From DASUKM01 sp036278735 (lineage in GTDB: Bacteria; Acidobacteriota; Vicinamibacteria; Vicinamibacterales; 2-12-FULL-66-21): a stretch of 20,022 bases of DNA. Every line of letters begins with the position of its first letter. Position 1 is the stretch's first letter. The notes beneath the pieces are model-generated. The model did no database searches. It was given only the letters and a program-made list of their open reading frames with translations, and was not told where the DNA came from. Position numbers and translations under genes: made by a program. Location of the stretch: contig DASUKM010000024.1 in NCBI GenBank assembly GCA_036278735.1, positions 1 to 20,022 of the forward strand. The letters are read 5' to 3'. This document shows positions 6,924 through 13,979 of this stretch, piece after piece.

Positions 6924-8321
6924 ATGATCGCGACGTTCGAGCCGGGGTCGTTTCGAGATCGGCACGCACGCATTCTCCGCCACGAGGGACGCATCCTGCG
7001 GGTGCTGAGCCCCGACGGGCTTCGCGACTGGGAGCGGCTCGCGGCCACCCGCCTGTTCCGACGCCATGTGGACGCGGGCACGCTCGTCCGGACATCGCGT
7101 CCAGACGACGAGGCGCAGCTGCTGCGTGAGCTGGAGGGCGGAGCGGCCGCCGTCCTCGAACACGAGCCGATCCCCTTCATCTCCTATCCGTACGAATGGA
7201 CGTTCGGGATGCTGCGCGACGCGGCGCGGCTCCATCTCGATCTGCTCCGCGACGCGCTCGACGAAGGCCTCATCCTGAAGGACGCCACCGCCTACAACGT
7301 GCAGTTCGTCGGGGCGCGTCCGCTCTTCATCGACATCGGGTCGTTCACGCCGCTCGGCCCCGGCGAACCCTGGAACGGCTATCGGCAGTTCTGCCAGTTG
7401 TTCCTCTATCCGCTCATGCTGCAGGCCTACAAGGACGTGCCGTTCCAGCCGTGGCTGCGGGGCAGCCTCGAAGGGATCGACGCGCGGGAGATGCGCGGCC
7501 TGATGGGCACGCGCGATCGGCTGCGGCCCGGGGTCCTCGCGCACGTCGTCCTGCAGGCGGCGGCCCAGGACCGCTTCGAGACGCGCGCCCGCGACGTGCG
7601 CCAGCAGCTCCGTCGCGCCGGCTTCAGTCCCGCGCTGATCAAGGCGAACGTCACCCGCCTGCGCCGGCTCGTCGAGCGGCTCGAGTGGACGCGCCACACG
7701 TCGACGTGGGCCGGCTACGCGGGAGAGAACACGTACAGCAGCACCGATGCGGAGCAGAAGGCGGCGTTCGTCCGCCGCGCCGTCAGCGCGGGGCCGCCCG
7801 CGCTCGTCTGGGATCTGGGCGCCAATGCGGGCACGTTCTCGGCGATCTGCGCCGAGTACGCGCGCGACGTCGTGGCGATCGACGCCGACGCGCTCGTCGT
7901 CGAGCGGATGTACCAGGGTTTGCGCGGCGGCACGGCCCATATCCTGCCGCTCGTCGGCAACGTCGCGGATCCGTCGCCGGGGCTCGGCTGGCGCGGAGAG
8001 GAGCGCCTCCCGCTCCGGCGGCGCGGCGCGCCCGATCTGACGCTCTGCCTCGCGCTGATCCACCACGTCGTGATCAGCGCGAACGTCCCGCTGCCGGAGT
8101 TCGTCGATTGGCTCGCCGGCCTCGGGGGGGATCTGGTCATCGAATTCGTCGAGAAGGACGATCCGATGGTCCGGCGCCTCCTGCTGAACAAACAGGACCA
8201 GTACAGCGATTACGACCGCGCGCTGTTCGAGGACCGCCTGGCCCTCCACTACGACCTGGCGGCGCGCGAGTCGATTCAGGACGGCCATCGCGTGCTGTAT
8301 CACGCGGTGCGACGGCGGTGA
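6924..8321 (+). CDS. SAM methyltransferase with kinase-like N-terminal half
   Basis: A 465-residue two-part protein. The C-terminal half is a class I Rossmann methyltransferase: motif I is VWDLGANAGTFSAICAEY (D297, G299, G303), followed by AIDAD, with ALIHHV further on. The N-terminal half has LILKDATAYNVQF (116-128) and PLFIDIGSF (134-142). This pattern is shared with NoeA-like/nodulation-type methyltransferases of unknown substrate. The residues D120, N125 and D137 have the same spacing as the catalytic D-x4-N and DFG Asp of protein kinases and aminoglycoside phosphotransferases, so a kinase-like fold is possible (inference). No signal peptide or membrane segment is seen, so it is cytoplasmic. 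The stop overlaps the start of the next gene (GTGA), implying translational coupling. The substrate is unknown. Confidence 0.85.
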   Translation: MIATFEPGSFRDRHARILRHEGRILRVLSPDGLRDWERLAATRLFRRHVDAGTLVRTSRPDDEAQLLRELEGGAAAVLEHEPIPFISYPYEWTFGMLRDAARLHLDLLRDALDEGLILKDATAYNVQFVGARPLFIDIGSFTPLGPGEPWNGYRQFCQLFLYPLMLQAYKDVPFQPWLRGSLEGIDAREMRGLMGTRDRLRPGVLAHVVLQAAAQDRFETRARDVRQQLRRAGFSPALIKANVTRLRRLVERLEWTRHTSTWAGYAGENTYSSTDAEQKAAFVRRAVSAGPPALVWDLGANAGTFSAICAEYARDVVAIDADALVVERMYQGLRGGTAHILPLVGNVADPSPGLGWRGEERLPLRRRGAPDLTLCLALIHHVVISANVPLPEFVDWLAGLGGDLVIEFVEKDDPMVRRLLLNKQDQYSDYDRALFEDRLALHYDLAARESIQDGHRVLYHAVRRR

Positions 8322-10786
8322 AGCGCCGGCTGCTCCACCTGGGCGCGCTCGCCGGCTTTGCCGTCGCGCAGCCGCTCTACGACGTGCTGCGCCACAGCGG
8401 CGAGTTCTTCGTGGCGCACCGGGTCGATCGCATCGACGTGCTCCTGCTGGTCCTCTCGGTGTCGGTCGTGCTGCCGCTGGCGCTCGGACTGCCGGTCTGG
8501 ATCGTGTCGCGTGCGAGCCAGCGCGCCGCCTCCGCGGTGATGATCGTGCTGGTCGGCCTGCTCGTGGCGCTCGTCGCCCTCGGCGCCGCCTCGCATCGGA
8601 CGTATGCCGGTCCCGCCGAACTGATCGCGGTCGCCGGGGTCCACGGCATCGTCGCGTCATTGATGTACTGGCAGTTCGCGAGCGCGCGGTTGTTCCTGAC
8701 CGTGCTCTCCCCCGCCGCGATCGTGTTCCCGCTCGTGTTCGTGCTGGGCCCTGCGATGCGGCCGTTCGTGTCGCCGAACGACCCCACGCGCAACGCCGCC
8801 GCCGTCATCGACGGCAGCACGCCGATCGTGTTCGTCATCTTCGACCAGTTGCCGTTGACGTCGCTGCTCGATCCATCGGGCGGCCTCGATGCGCACGCGT
8901 TCCCGGGATTCGCGGCGCTCGCCGCGGACGCGATCTGGTATCGCAACGCCTCGAGCACGGCCGACTTCACGGGCTGGGCGGTGCCGTCGCTGCTGAGCGG
9001 CGCGTATCCGCGGCCGACGGCGCTGCCGATTGCGGCCGATTATCCCGCCAATCTGTTCACCGCGCTCGGGAGCCGTTACCGGTTCGAGGTCATCGAACCG
9101 ATCACCCATCTCTGTCCGCAACGGCTCTGTCCCGATCGGTCCGAATCGCGGGCGGCGCGTCAGCTGTCCATGCTCTCGGATCTCTCCGTCGTGTACGCGC
9201 GGATCGTGCTGCCGAAGGCGCTGGCCACCGGACTTCCGCGGCTGACGAACGGCTGGCGCGACTTCATCAGCGGGCAGAACTGGCGTCGCCGGTGGGTGAC
9301 GGCGCGCGACGACGATCGACGCGACGTGATGAAGCGGCTGATCGCGTCGATTCACGCCGGCGACCCGCAGCCGACGCTGTACTTCGCCCACGTGCTGCTC
9401 CCGCACGAACCCTACATCTACCTGTCCGACGGCCGGCAGTTCACCGATCCGGACATGATCGGTCTCGGCCTCGACGGCGTGTGGGCGAGCGACCCGTGGT
9501 TCGCGCACCAGACCTATCGGCGACACCTGCTGCAGGTCAGCTACGTGGATTCGCTCGTCGGCCGTCTCGTCGACAAGTTGAAGCAGGAGCGCTTGTACGA
9601 TCGCGCGCTGGTCGTCGTGACCGCCGACCATGGCGTGTCGTTCCGGCACGATCAGCCGTGGAAGGGCTTCCGGTCCGCGACCATGGCGGACACCGTTCCG
9701 GTGCCGCTGTTCGTGAAACCTCCGCATCACACCGGCGCCGAGGTATCCGATCGGAACGTGCAGGCGATCGACGTGCTGCCGACGGTGCTCGACCTGGTCC
9801 ACGCGCGCGCCCCCTTCCGGATGGCGGGGGTGTCGGCCGTCGGGACGGCCCCCGCGGCCACCGAAAAGCGCGTCTACTACGCGGGAGCCTCGCGAACGGC
9901 CCACCTGCCGGCATCGCTGCGCGACGCGGTCATCGAGGGGGCCGAACGGAAGGCCGCGATCTTCGGGGGACCCAGCCGGATGTGGGAGCCGGACGCCGCG
10001 CCGTTCCCGGCGCTCGTTGGCCGGCCCGTGTCCGAGGTCACGGTCGGCGCTCCGAGTACGCTCTCGCTCGATCTCGCGGACGCCTGGCGCTACGGCAAGG
10101 TCGATCTCGACGCCGACTTCATTCCGGCCCGCGTGTCGGGCCGCATCTACGGCCACGCGGCGGAGATTTCCGTCCCGCTGGCGATCGCGGTCAACGGCAC
10201 GATCGAGGCGACGACGAAGAGTGCCGGACGTCCGCTGCCGTCGGCGGGCACGTGGGCCGCGCTCGTTCCGCCGAGCGCGCTGCACGACGGCTTCAACGCG
10301 ATCGACGTCTTCGAGATTGCGAGCAAGGACGGTGACGCCGTCCTTCACCGGGCGCTCCACTCGGGGCGGCGCCCCGCGAACCTCAATCTCGTGCTCGGCG
10401 ACGCCGAGTACAACTGGAACGTCGGACAGCATGGCCTGTATCCGCGCGAGCCCTTCGGCCGTCGCTGGTTCCGGTGGACCAGCGGAGAGGCCGACCTGAT
10501 GGTGCACGACGGGTCCCCGCACGACCATGCGACGCTTCGCGTGGCGCTCGCCCCGATGACGAGGCCGGGGACGCCGTTGAGGATCACGGTCAACGGCTGC
10601 ACGGTGTTCGACGGTACGCTGCCCGGCGGCGCCTGGGACCACTCGTTCGCGCTCAGCACCTGCCCACCCGCCGCACGCGGATCGCAGGAGGTCGACATCC
10701 GGATCACGAGCGATCACGTACGAGGGCCAAGAGGGGACCCGCGCGATCTCGGCGTCCCCATCCTGGCCATCGAACTCAGCACCTGA
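8318..10786 (+). CDS. Membrane-anchored sulfatase-like phosphatase/transferase
   Basis: An 822-residue protein. About four hydrophobic segments occupy residues 30-150. A catalytic domain of the alkaline phosphatase superfamily follows. D176 in VFVIFDQLPLTSLLD is a likely metal ligand. T218 in STADFTGWAVPSLLSG is in the nucleophile position. H363 is in LLPHEPY, and D437-H438 is in VVVTADHGVSF. There is no C/S-x-P-x-R formylglycine motif, so it is unlikely to be a true sulfatase. A phosphoryl-group transferase or hydrolase acting outside the membrane is likelier. The last 300 or so residues match nothing I recognise. I chose the GTG at 8318 because it overlaps the upstream stop (GTGA) and yields a normal membrane N-terminus. 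The longer upstream reading frame is a shadow of the methyltransferase. Confidence 0.82.
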   Translation: MKRRLLHLGALAGFAVAQPLYDVLRHSGEFFVAHRVDRIDVLLLVLSVSVVLPLALGLPVWIVSRASQRAASAVMIVLVGLLVALVALGAASHRTYAGPAELIAVAGVHGIVASLMYWQFASARLFLTVLSPAAIVFPLVFVLGPAMRPFVSPNDPTRNAAAVIDGSTPIVFVIFDQLPLTSLLDPSGGLDAHAFPGFAALAADAIWYRNASSTADFTGWAVPSLLSGAYPRPTALPIAADYPANLFTALGSRYRFEVIEPITHLCPQRLCPDRSESRAARQLSMLSDLSVVYARIVLPKALATGLPRLTNGWRDFISGQNWRRRWVTARDDDRRDVMKRLIASIHAGDPQPTLYFAHVLLPHEPYIYLSDGRQFTDPDMIGLGLDGVWASDPWFAHQTYRRHLLQVSYVDSLVGRLVDKLKQERLYDRALVVVTADHGVSFRHDQPWKGFRSATMADTVPVPLFVKPPHHTGAEVSDRNVQAIDVLPTVLDLVHARAPFRMAGVSAVGTAPAATEKRVYYAGASRTAHLPASLRDAVIEGAERKAAIFGGPSRMWEPDAAPFPALVGRPVSEVTVGAPSTLSLDLADAWRYGKVDLDADFIPARVSGRIYGHAAEISVPLAIAVNGTIEATTKSAGRPLPSAGTWAALVPPSALHDGFNAIDVFEIASKDGDAVLHRALHSGRRPANLNLVLGDAEYNWNVGQHGLYPREPFGRRWFRWTSGEADLMVHDGSPHDHATLRVALAPMTRPGTPLRITVNGCTVFDGTLPGGAWDHSFALSTCPPAARGSQEVDIRITSDHVRGPRGDPRDLGVPILAIELST

Positions 10787-10806
10787 ATTCTGTCTCCTGA
10801 ATTCTG
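10782..10806. repeat. Direct repeat CCTGAATTCTG, period 14 bp
   Basis: CCTGAATTCTG occurs at 10782-10792 and 10796-10806. The first copy contains the stop codon of the sulfatase-like gene. It can be read as heptads CCTGAAT TCTGTCT CCTGAAT TCTGCCC. It lies between the convergent ends of this gene and nirK. Confidence 0.7.
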
Positions 10807-10812
10807 CCCTTC

Positions 10813-11853
10813 TCAGTGATGTGACATCGTCTGGCCGAGCGGCGTCGCCTGCCCTTCGTAAATGTCGGGCCGCGCCATGCCGCCGACGCGCAGCATGCCC
10901 ACCGCCCCCTTCTCGATCCGGAAGATCGCGTGATCGAGCAGTGTGTAGGCGCCCGGCTCCTGCGGCGTGAAGTCGACGACCGTCGCGCCGCCGGGCGGCA
11001 CGAGCGTGGTCTGCAGGTCGCGCGCCGGCGGGCTGACCAGATCCCCCTCGCGATAGACGTGTTCGAGCACGGCTCCGACGACGTGGAACGAAGAGACCTT
11101 GTTGGGCCCCGCATTGCCGAAGAAGATGCGGACGGTTTCGCCGACGTCGGCCCGCAGCGCGCCATCGCCCATCATGTTCGCGCCGCCGTTGAACACGATG
11201 TAGCGCGGCGTCTCGTTGAGTCCGTCTTCGTGCGAGTACTGGACCTCGCGGCTGCCCTGCGTAGGCGGCGTCGTGTAGAACTCGCTCTGCATCACGTAGT
11301 ACTCGCGGTCGGCGTGCGGCAAGCCTCCCTTTGGTTCGACGAGCAGCAGGCCATACATGCCGTTGGCGAGATGATCCATGACGGGCGCGGCGCCGCAGTG
11401 GTACACGAAGAGGCCCGGATAGAGCAGCGTGAAACGGGCGGTGGTCCGGCCGCCGGGCGTGACGGTCGTCACCAGGCCCCCGCCGCCAGGTCCGCTGACG
11501 GCATGGAAGTCCAGGTTGTGCGGCATCCCGCCGGGATCGCTGTTGGTGACCGTCACCTCGAGCGTGTCCCCTTCGCGCGCCCGGATGAACGGCCCGGGCA
11601 CGTGATTGTTGAACGTCCACGCCTTGTAGAGCACGCCGGGGAAGATCCCGATGTCGGTCTGGGTGCTGTCGAGCTCGACGTGAATCAGCGCGGGGCTCCG
11701 CCGATCGATCGGCGGCGGGACCTGCGGCGCGTACGACACGTTGTCGGACGACTCCGTCTGCGCGTGCGCGCTGCACCCGGCCGCCATCGCGGCGGCGGCC
11801 AGCACGAGCGCCGGCAGCCAGAGGCCGGTGCGAGGGACACGATGAATGCTCAT
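10813..11853 (-). CDS. nirK: Copper nitrite reductase, lipoprotein, AniA-like
   Basis: A 346-residue two-cupredoxin enzyme reducing nitrite to nitric oxide. Type 1 copper ligands are H112, C153, H161 and M166 (MPHNLDFHA, YHCGAAPVMDH, ANGMYG). Type 2 ligands are H117, H152 and H308. The catalytic pair is D115 and H257 (SSFHVVG). The C-x7-H spacing and ANGMYGLLLVEP match the Neisseria AniA-type class more than the Alcaligenes type. The N-terminus is a lipoprotein signal with MAAGC (C27), so it is probably membrane-tethered in the periplasm. The ATG at 11853 places this signal at the N-terminus; the reading frame remains open upstream but without conserved sequence. No nitric oxide reductase is in the window. 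The TTGCG-N4-CGCAA operator upstream suggests control by the adjacent Crp/Fnr regulator. Confidence 0.96.
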   Translation of the reverse strand: MSIHRVPRTGLWLPALVLAAAAMAAGCSAHAQTESSDNVSYAPQVPPPIDRRSPALIHVELDSTQTDIGIFPGVLYKAWTFNNHVPGPFIRAREGDTLEVTVTNSDPGGMPHNLDFHAVSGPGGGGLVTTVTPGGRTTARFTLLYPGLFVYHCGAAPVMDHLANGMYGLLLVEPKGGLPHADREYYVMQSEFYTTPPTQGSREVQYSHEDGLNETPRYIVFNGGANMMGDGALRADVGETVRIFFGNAGPNKVSSFHVVGAVLEHVYREGDLVSPPARDLQTTLVPPGGATVVDFTPQEPGAYTLLDHAIFRIEKGAVGMLRVGGMARPDIYEGQATPLGQTMSHH

Positions 11854-11885
11854 GACCTGACTCCAGTCGAATATGAACTGGAGGC

Positions 11886-11891
11886 AGTATC
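11886..11891 (-). promoter_or_regulatory. Putative -10 of nirK (GATACT)
   Basis: Minus-strand GATACT matches TATAAT at four of six positions. Transcription starting 7 nt downstream (11879) would put the centre of the operator at 11914-11927 at exactly -41.5, the class II activator position for Crp/Fnr proteins. No good -35 is present, as expected for an activator-dependent promoter. Confidence 0.45.
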
Positions 11892-11913
11892 CTGCCGGGC
11901 CGCCCGGGCGTCG

Positions 11914-11927
11914 TTGCGCTCCCGCAA
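11914..11927. promoter_or_regulatory. Crp/Fnr-type operator upstream of nirK
   Basis: Perfect palindromic half-sites TTGCG-CTCC-CGCAA with the TTGNN-N4-NNCAA layout of Crp/Fnr family sites. The centre is 67 bp upstream of the nirK ATG. An identical half-site pair with the same spacing lies at 12671-12684, in front of the regulator gene. Confidence 0.65.
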
Positions 11928-11936
11928 ACAGGGGAA

Positions 11937-12641
11937 TCAGAGATCTTCGGCGATGGCGACGAGGCCGTGCGGCCGGCGGATGACGAGGCGCTGCCGTCCC
12001 CCTTCGACGAGCCCCTTCTCCTCCCACGCGCTGATCAGCCGGCTGACCGTGAAAATCGTCGTGCCGGTCATCTCGGCCAGGTCCTCGCGCGACAGCGGGA
12101 TGTCGATGAGGACGCCCCCCTCGATCTTGCGGCCCGTATCGCGCGCCAGGCGCAGCAGGGCGCGGGCGACCCGCCGCTCGACGCGCTCCGTGATCACCTG
12201 CCGATAGAGGTTTTGCAGATCGTGCAGGCGGTCGGCGACGAAATGGAGGGCGTTGACGGCGAGCGCGGCGTGATCGGCGAGCAGGCGCGCCATCGAGGCG
12301 CCGTCCCACGCCAGCGACGCCGAGGCTTCGATCGCCTCGGCACCGGCCGGATAGACCGGATCCCCGAAGGCGGCGACCCCGCCGAACGCATCGCCCGGAC
12401 CGACGAGACGGAGGACGACCTGATGCCCTTCAGGCGTGATCTGCGTCATCTTCACGCGCCCGGACGTCAGCACGTGGAAGAAACCCGCCACGGCGCCCTG
12501 CTCGAAGAAGTGCTCCGCCGCCGGCTTGCGGACTGGATGCGCGGCCGCGAGAATGGCCTGCAACTCGGCGGGCGCGATCCCCTGGAAGAGCCTCACGCGC
12601 GACAAGTCCGGCACGAGCGGCGCTGAAGGCGGGCGTGTCAT
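11937..12641 (-). CDS. Crp/Fnr-family transcription regulator
   Basis: A 234-residue protein. A cyclic-nucleotide-binding-like beta-roll (about 15-130) is followed by the long dimerisation helix (about 130-170) and a winged helix-turn-helix (183-222: LSREDLAEMTGTTIFTVSRLISAWEEKGLV). There is no cysteine, so it cannot carry an Fnr-type Fe-S cluster. It is more like the NO- or redox-responsive NnrR/Dnr-type members (inference). The recognition helix has S200-R201 of the family's SR pair, but F197 replaces the usual Glu. I chose the ATG at 12641 because it has GAGGAC 6-11 nt upstream; an in-frame ATG at 12665 lacks such a site. It lies upstream of nirK on the same strand, separated by 83 bp with its own operator, and divergent from the DUF1858 gene. 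Confidence 0.9.
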   Translation of the reverse strand: MTRPPSAPLVPDLSRVRLFQGIAPAELQAILAAAHPVRKPAAEHFFEQGAVAGFFHVLTSGRVKMTQITPEGHQVVLRLVGPGDAFGGVAAFGDPVYPAGAEAIEASASLAWDGASMARLLADHAALAVNALHFVADRLHDLQNLYRQVITERVERRVARALLRLARDTGRKIEGGVLIDIPLSREDLAEMTGTTIFTVSRLISAWEEKGLVEGGRQRLVIRRPHGLVAIAEDL

Positions 12642-12670
12642 GGGCGTCCTCGGAACATAGCACACGCGCT

Positions 12671-12684
12671 TTGCGCGGGCGCAA
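12671..12684. promoter_or_regulatory. Crp/Fnr-type operator, regulator/DUF1858 intergenic
   Basis: TTGCG-CGGG-CGCAA, extended to 8-bp arms CTTTGCGC / GCGCAAAG at 12669-12686. It sits between the divergent starts at 12641 and 12719, centred about 36 and 41 bp from them. It could autoregulate the regulator and drive the DUF1858 gene. Half-sites and spacing are the same as at 11914-11927. Confidence 0.65.
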
Positions 12685-12718
12685 AGACGGCCGGCGCCGC
12701 CCGTGTCATCCTGCCGGC

Positions 12719-12991
12719 ATGGAGCTCCTCACGCCGTTCACGACGATTGCCGCCGTGCTCGCGCGCTGGCCTCAGGCCGCCGCGGTGTTCGTCGGCAGAC
12801 GGATGGCGTGTGTCGGCTGCGAGATGAACGGGTTCGAGACGATCCGCGACGCCGCCGCCATCTACGGGGTCCCGGAGGACGACTTGCTGCGCGATCTCCG
12901 CCGCGCGATTCGAGACGGCAGCCACCCGGCGGGCGAGCTGACGGACTCACCGGGGACGCACGAGGCCGGCGCCGGCCGCTTCGCCGGCTGA
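12719..12991 (+). CDS. DUF1858 redox-disulfide domain protein
   Basis: A 90-residue protein with a DUF1858 domain (about 4-62): TTIAAVLARWPQAAAVFV, then the CxxC in MACVGCEMNGFETIRDAA and the helix YGVPEDDLLRDLRRAI. The family is also called the hybrid-cluster-protein-associated redox disulfide domain. It is found with nitrosative-stress proteins, though its chemistry is not established. The C-terminal 25 residues are low-complexity. I chose the ATG at 12719 because the conserved domain starts immediately after it. No Shine-Dalgarno is seen. The Crp/Fnr-type site upstream is centred 41.5 bp before this ATG, compatible with a leaderless transcript. It is divergent from the Crp/Fnr regulator and probably co-regulated with nirK. 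Confidence 0.85.
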   Translation: MELLTPFTTIAAVLARWPQAAAVFVGRRMACVGCEMNGFETIRDAAAIYGVPEDDLLRDLRRAIRDGSHPAGELTDSPGTHEAGAGRFAG

Positions 12992-13007
12992 CGTCTCGAC
13001 CGGGCGT

Positions 13008-13736
13008 TCACGACGCGACCTCCTCGACCGCGTCCCCGACGACGATCTTCTGTACCCGTTCGGCCAGCGCCTGCACGTCGTCGCGGGTCAGGCGGGCCGT
13101 GGGGATGGGCGCATGGATCGTGAGGGTCACGGTCCCCGGGCGCACCGTCAGCTGCCCCTTCGTCATGACGTGCCGGCTGCCCGCGATGCTGATGGGGACG
13201 ACCGGCAGCCCTGCCTCGACCGCCAGCGCGAACGATCCTCCCTTGAAGCGCGCGACCGTGCCGTCGACGCTGCGCGTGCCCTCAGGGAAGACGATCAGGG
13301 AATGCGTCGCCCCGACCATCCGCGCCATCTTCTTCACGACCCCGGCACCGGGATGCGAGCGATCGACGAGCAGGTGCCCCGCGCGCTTGAGGTGCCACCC
13401 CAGAAACGGAATGCGTCCGAGCGACGCTTTGGCGACGATCCGAAGCTGGTACGGCAGCGACGCGAACACGATCGGAATGTCGTAGATGCTCTGGTGATTG
13501 GCCGCGAACACGTAGCGGCCCGACGGATCGAGCCGGTCCAGGCAGCGCACGCGGACGTCGACGCCGGTGGTCCGGAGGATCAGCCAGGCCCATGCCCGCG
13601 CGCAACGGTGGCCCGCGTCCCCCGAGCGATCGAAGACCGTGGACACGAGCGAGATGGACCCGAGGACGATCGTATAGAGGGCGACAGCCGGCACGAGGAA
13701 CACGACGGTGCGGCACGCATAAAACCGGGAGTCCAC
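13008..13736 (-). CDS. plsC: 1-acyl-glycerol-3-phosphate acyltransferase
   Basis: A PlsC-family lysophosphatidic acid acyltransferase, about 242 residues, making phosphatidic acid at the inner membrane. An N-terminal hydrophobic segment (RTVVFLVPAVALYTIVLG, 9-26) is followed by NHQSIYDIP with the HX4D catalytic pair H81/D86. FPEGTRS (150-156) is the acceptor-phosphate-binding motif, and LPVVPISIAGS is the fourth conserved block. I chose the GTG at 13736, the last start before the conserved N-terminal segment. The reading frame stays open far upstream only because it crosses the 7-bp repeat and the antisense of the DUF3014 gene. No clear Shine-Dalgarno is visible, so the start is uncertain by some residues. 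It converges with the DUF1858 gene. Confidence 0.88.
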   Translation of the reverse strand: MDSRFYACRTVVFLVPAVALYTIVLGSISLVSTVFDRSGDAGHRCARAWAWLILRTTGVDVRVRCLDRLDPSGRYVFAANHQSIYDIPIVFASLPYQLRIVAKASLGRIPFLGWHLKRAGHLLVDRSHPGAGVVKKMARMVGATHSLIVFPEGTRSVDGTVARFKGGSFALAVEAGLPVVPISIAGSRHVMTKGQLTVRPGTVTLTIHAPIPTARLTRDDVQALAERVQKIVVGDAVEEVAS

Positions 13737-13755
13737 GTGAAGATCATAGCAACTG

Positions 13756-13951
13756 CGGAGGGCGGAGGACGGAGGACGGAGGGCGGAGGGCGGAGGACGG
13801 AGGGCGGAGGGCGGAGGACGGAGGACGGAGGGCGGAGGACGGAGGGCGGAGGAGTGATGGAACCTGGAACCTGGAAGCTGGAAGCTGGCGGCTGGAAGCT
13901 GGAAGCTGGAAGCTCGTAGCTGGCCGCTGGTAGCTGGCCGCTGGCGGCCGG
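13756..13951. repeat. 28 consecutive 7-bp units, two families in phase
   Basis: Fourteen CGGAGGR-type heptads occupy 13756-13853. One transition unit, GTGATGG, follows at 13854-13860. Thirteen NNNCTGG-type heptads (AACCTGG, AAGCTGG, TAGCTGG, CCGCTGG) complete the run to 13951. The 7-bp phase is unbroken across the switch between families. The array lies between the divergent plsC and DUF3014 starts, beginning 20 bp from the plsC start and ending 28 bp before the DUF3014 start. The first family is G-rich on the plus strand and could form two-tetrad quadruplexes. It does not code for protein on either strand. Confidence 0.93.
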
Positions 13952-13967
13952 CCATGCTCCCGGGGTG

Positions 13968-13973
13968 TAAACT
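13968..13973 (+). promoter_or_regulatory. Putative -10 of the DUF3014 gene (TAAACT)
   Basis: TAAACT occupies exactly -12 to -7 relative to the A of the ATG at 13980. No Shine-Dalgarno is present between them. This would give a leaderless mRNA. No -35 can be assigned because the position is within the heptad repeat. Confidence 0.4.
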
Positions 13974-13979
13974 AGATTC

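Noticed and set aside
7196..8317. N-terminal extension of the sulfatase-like protein into a 1196-residue product
   Set aside because: This part is the alternate frame of the methyltransferase and has shadow-like Arg/Ala/Pro composition. The GTG at 8318 overlapping the upstream stop is a better start.
8657..11776. Long minus-strand reading frame of 1039 codons
   Set aside because: It is antisense to the sulfatase-like gene and overlaps nirK in another frame. It has no recognisable motif and is due to high GC content.
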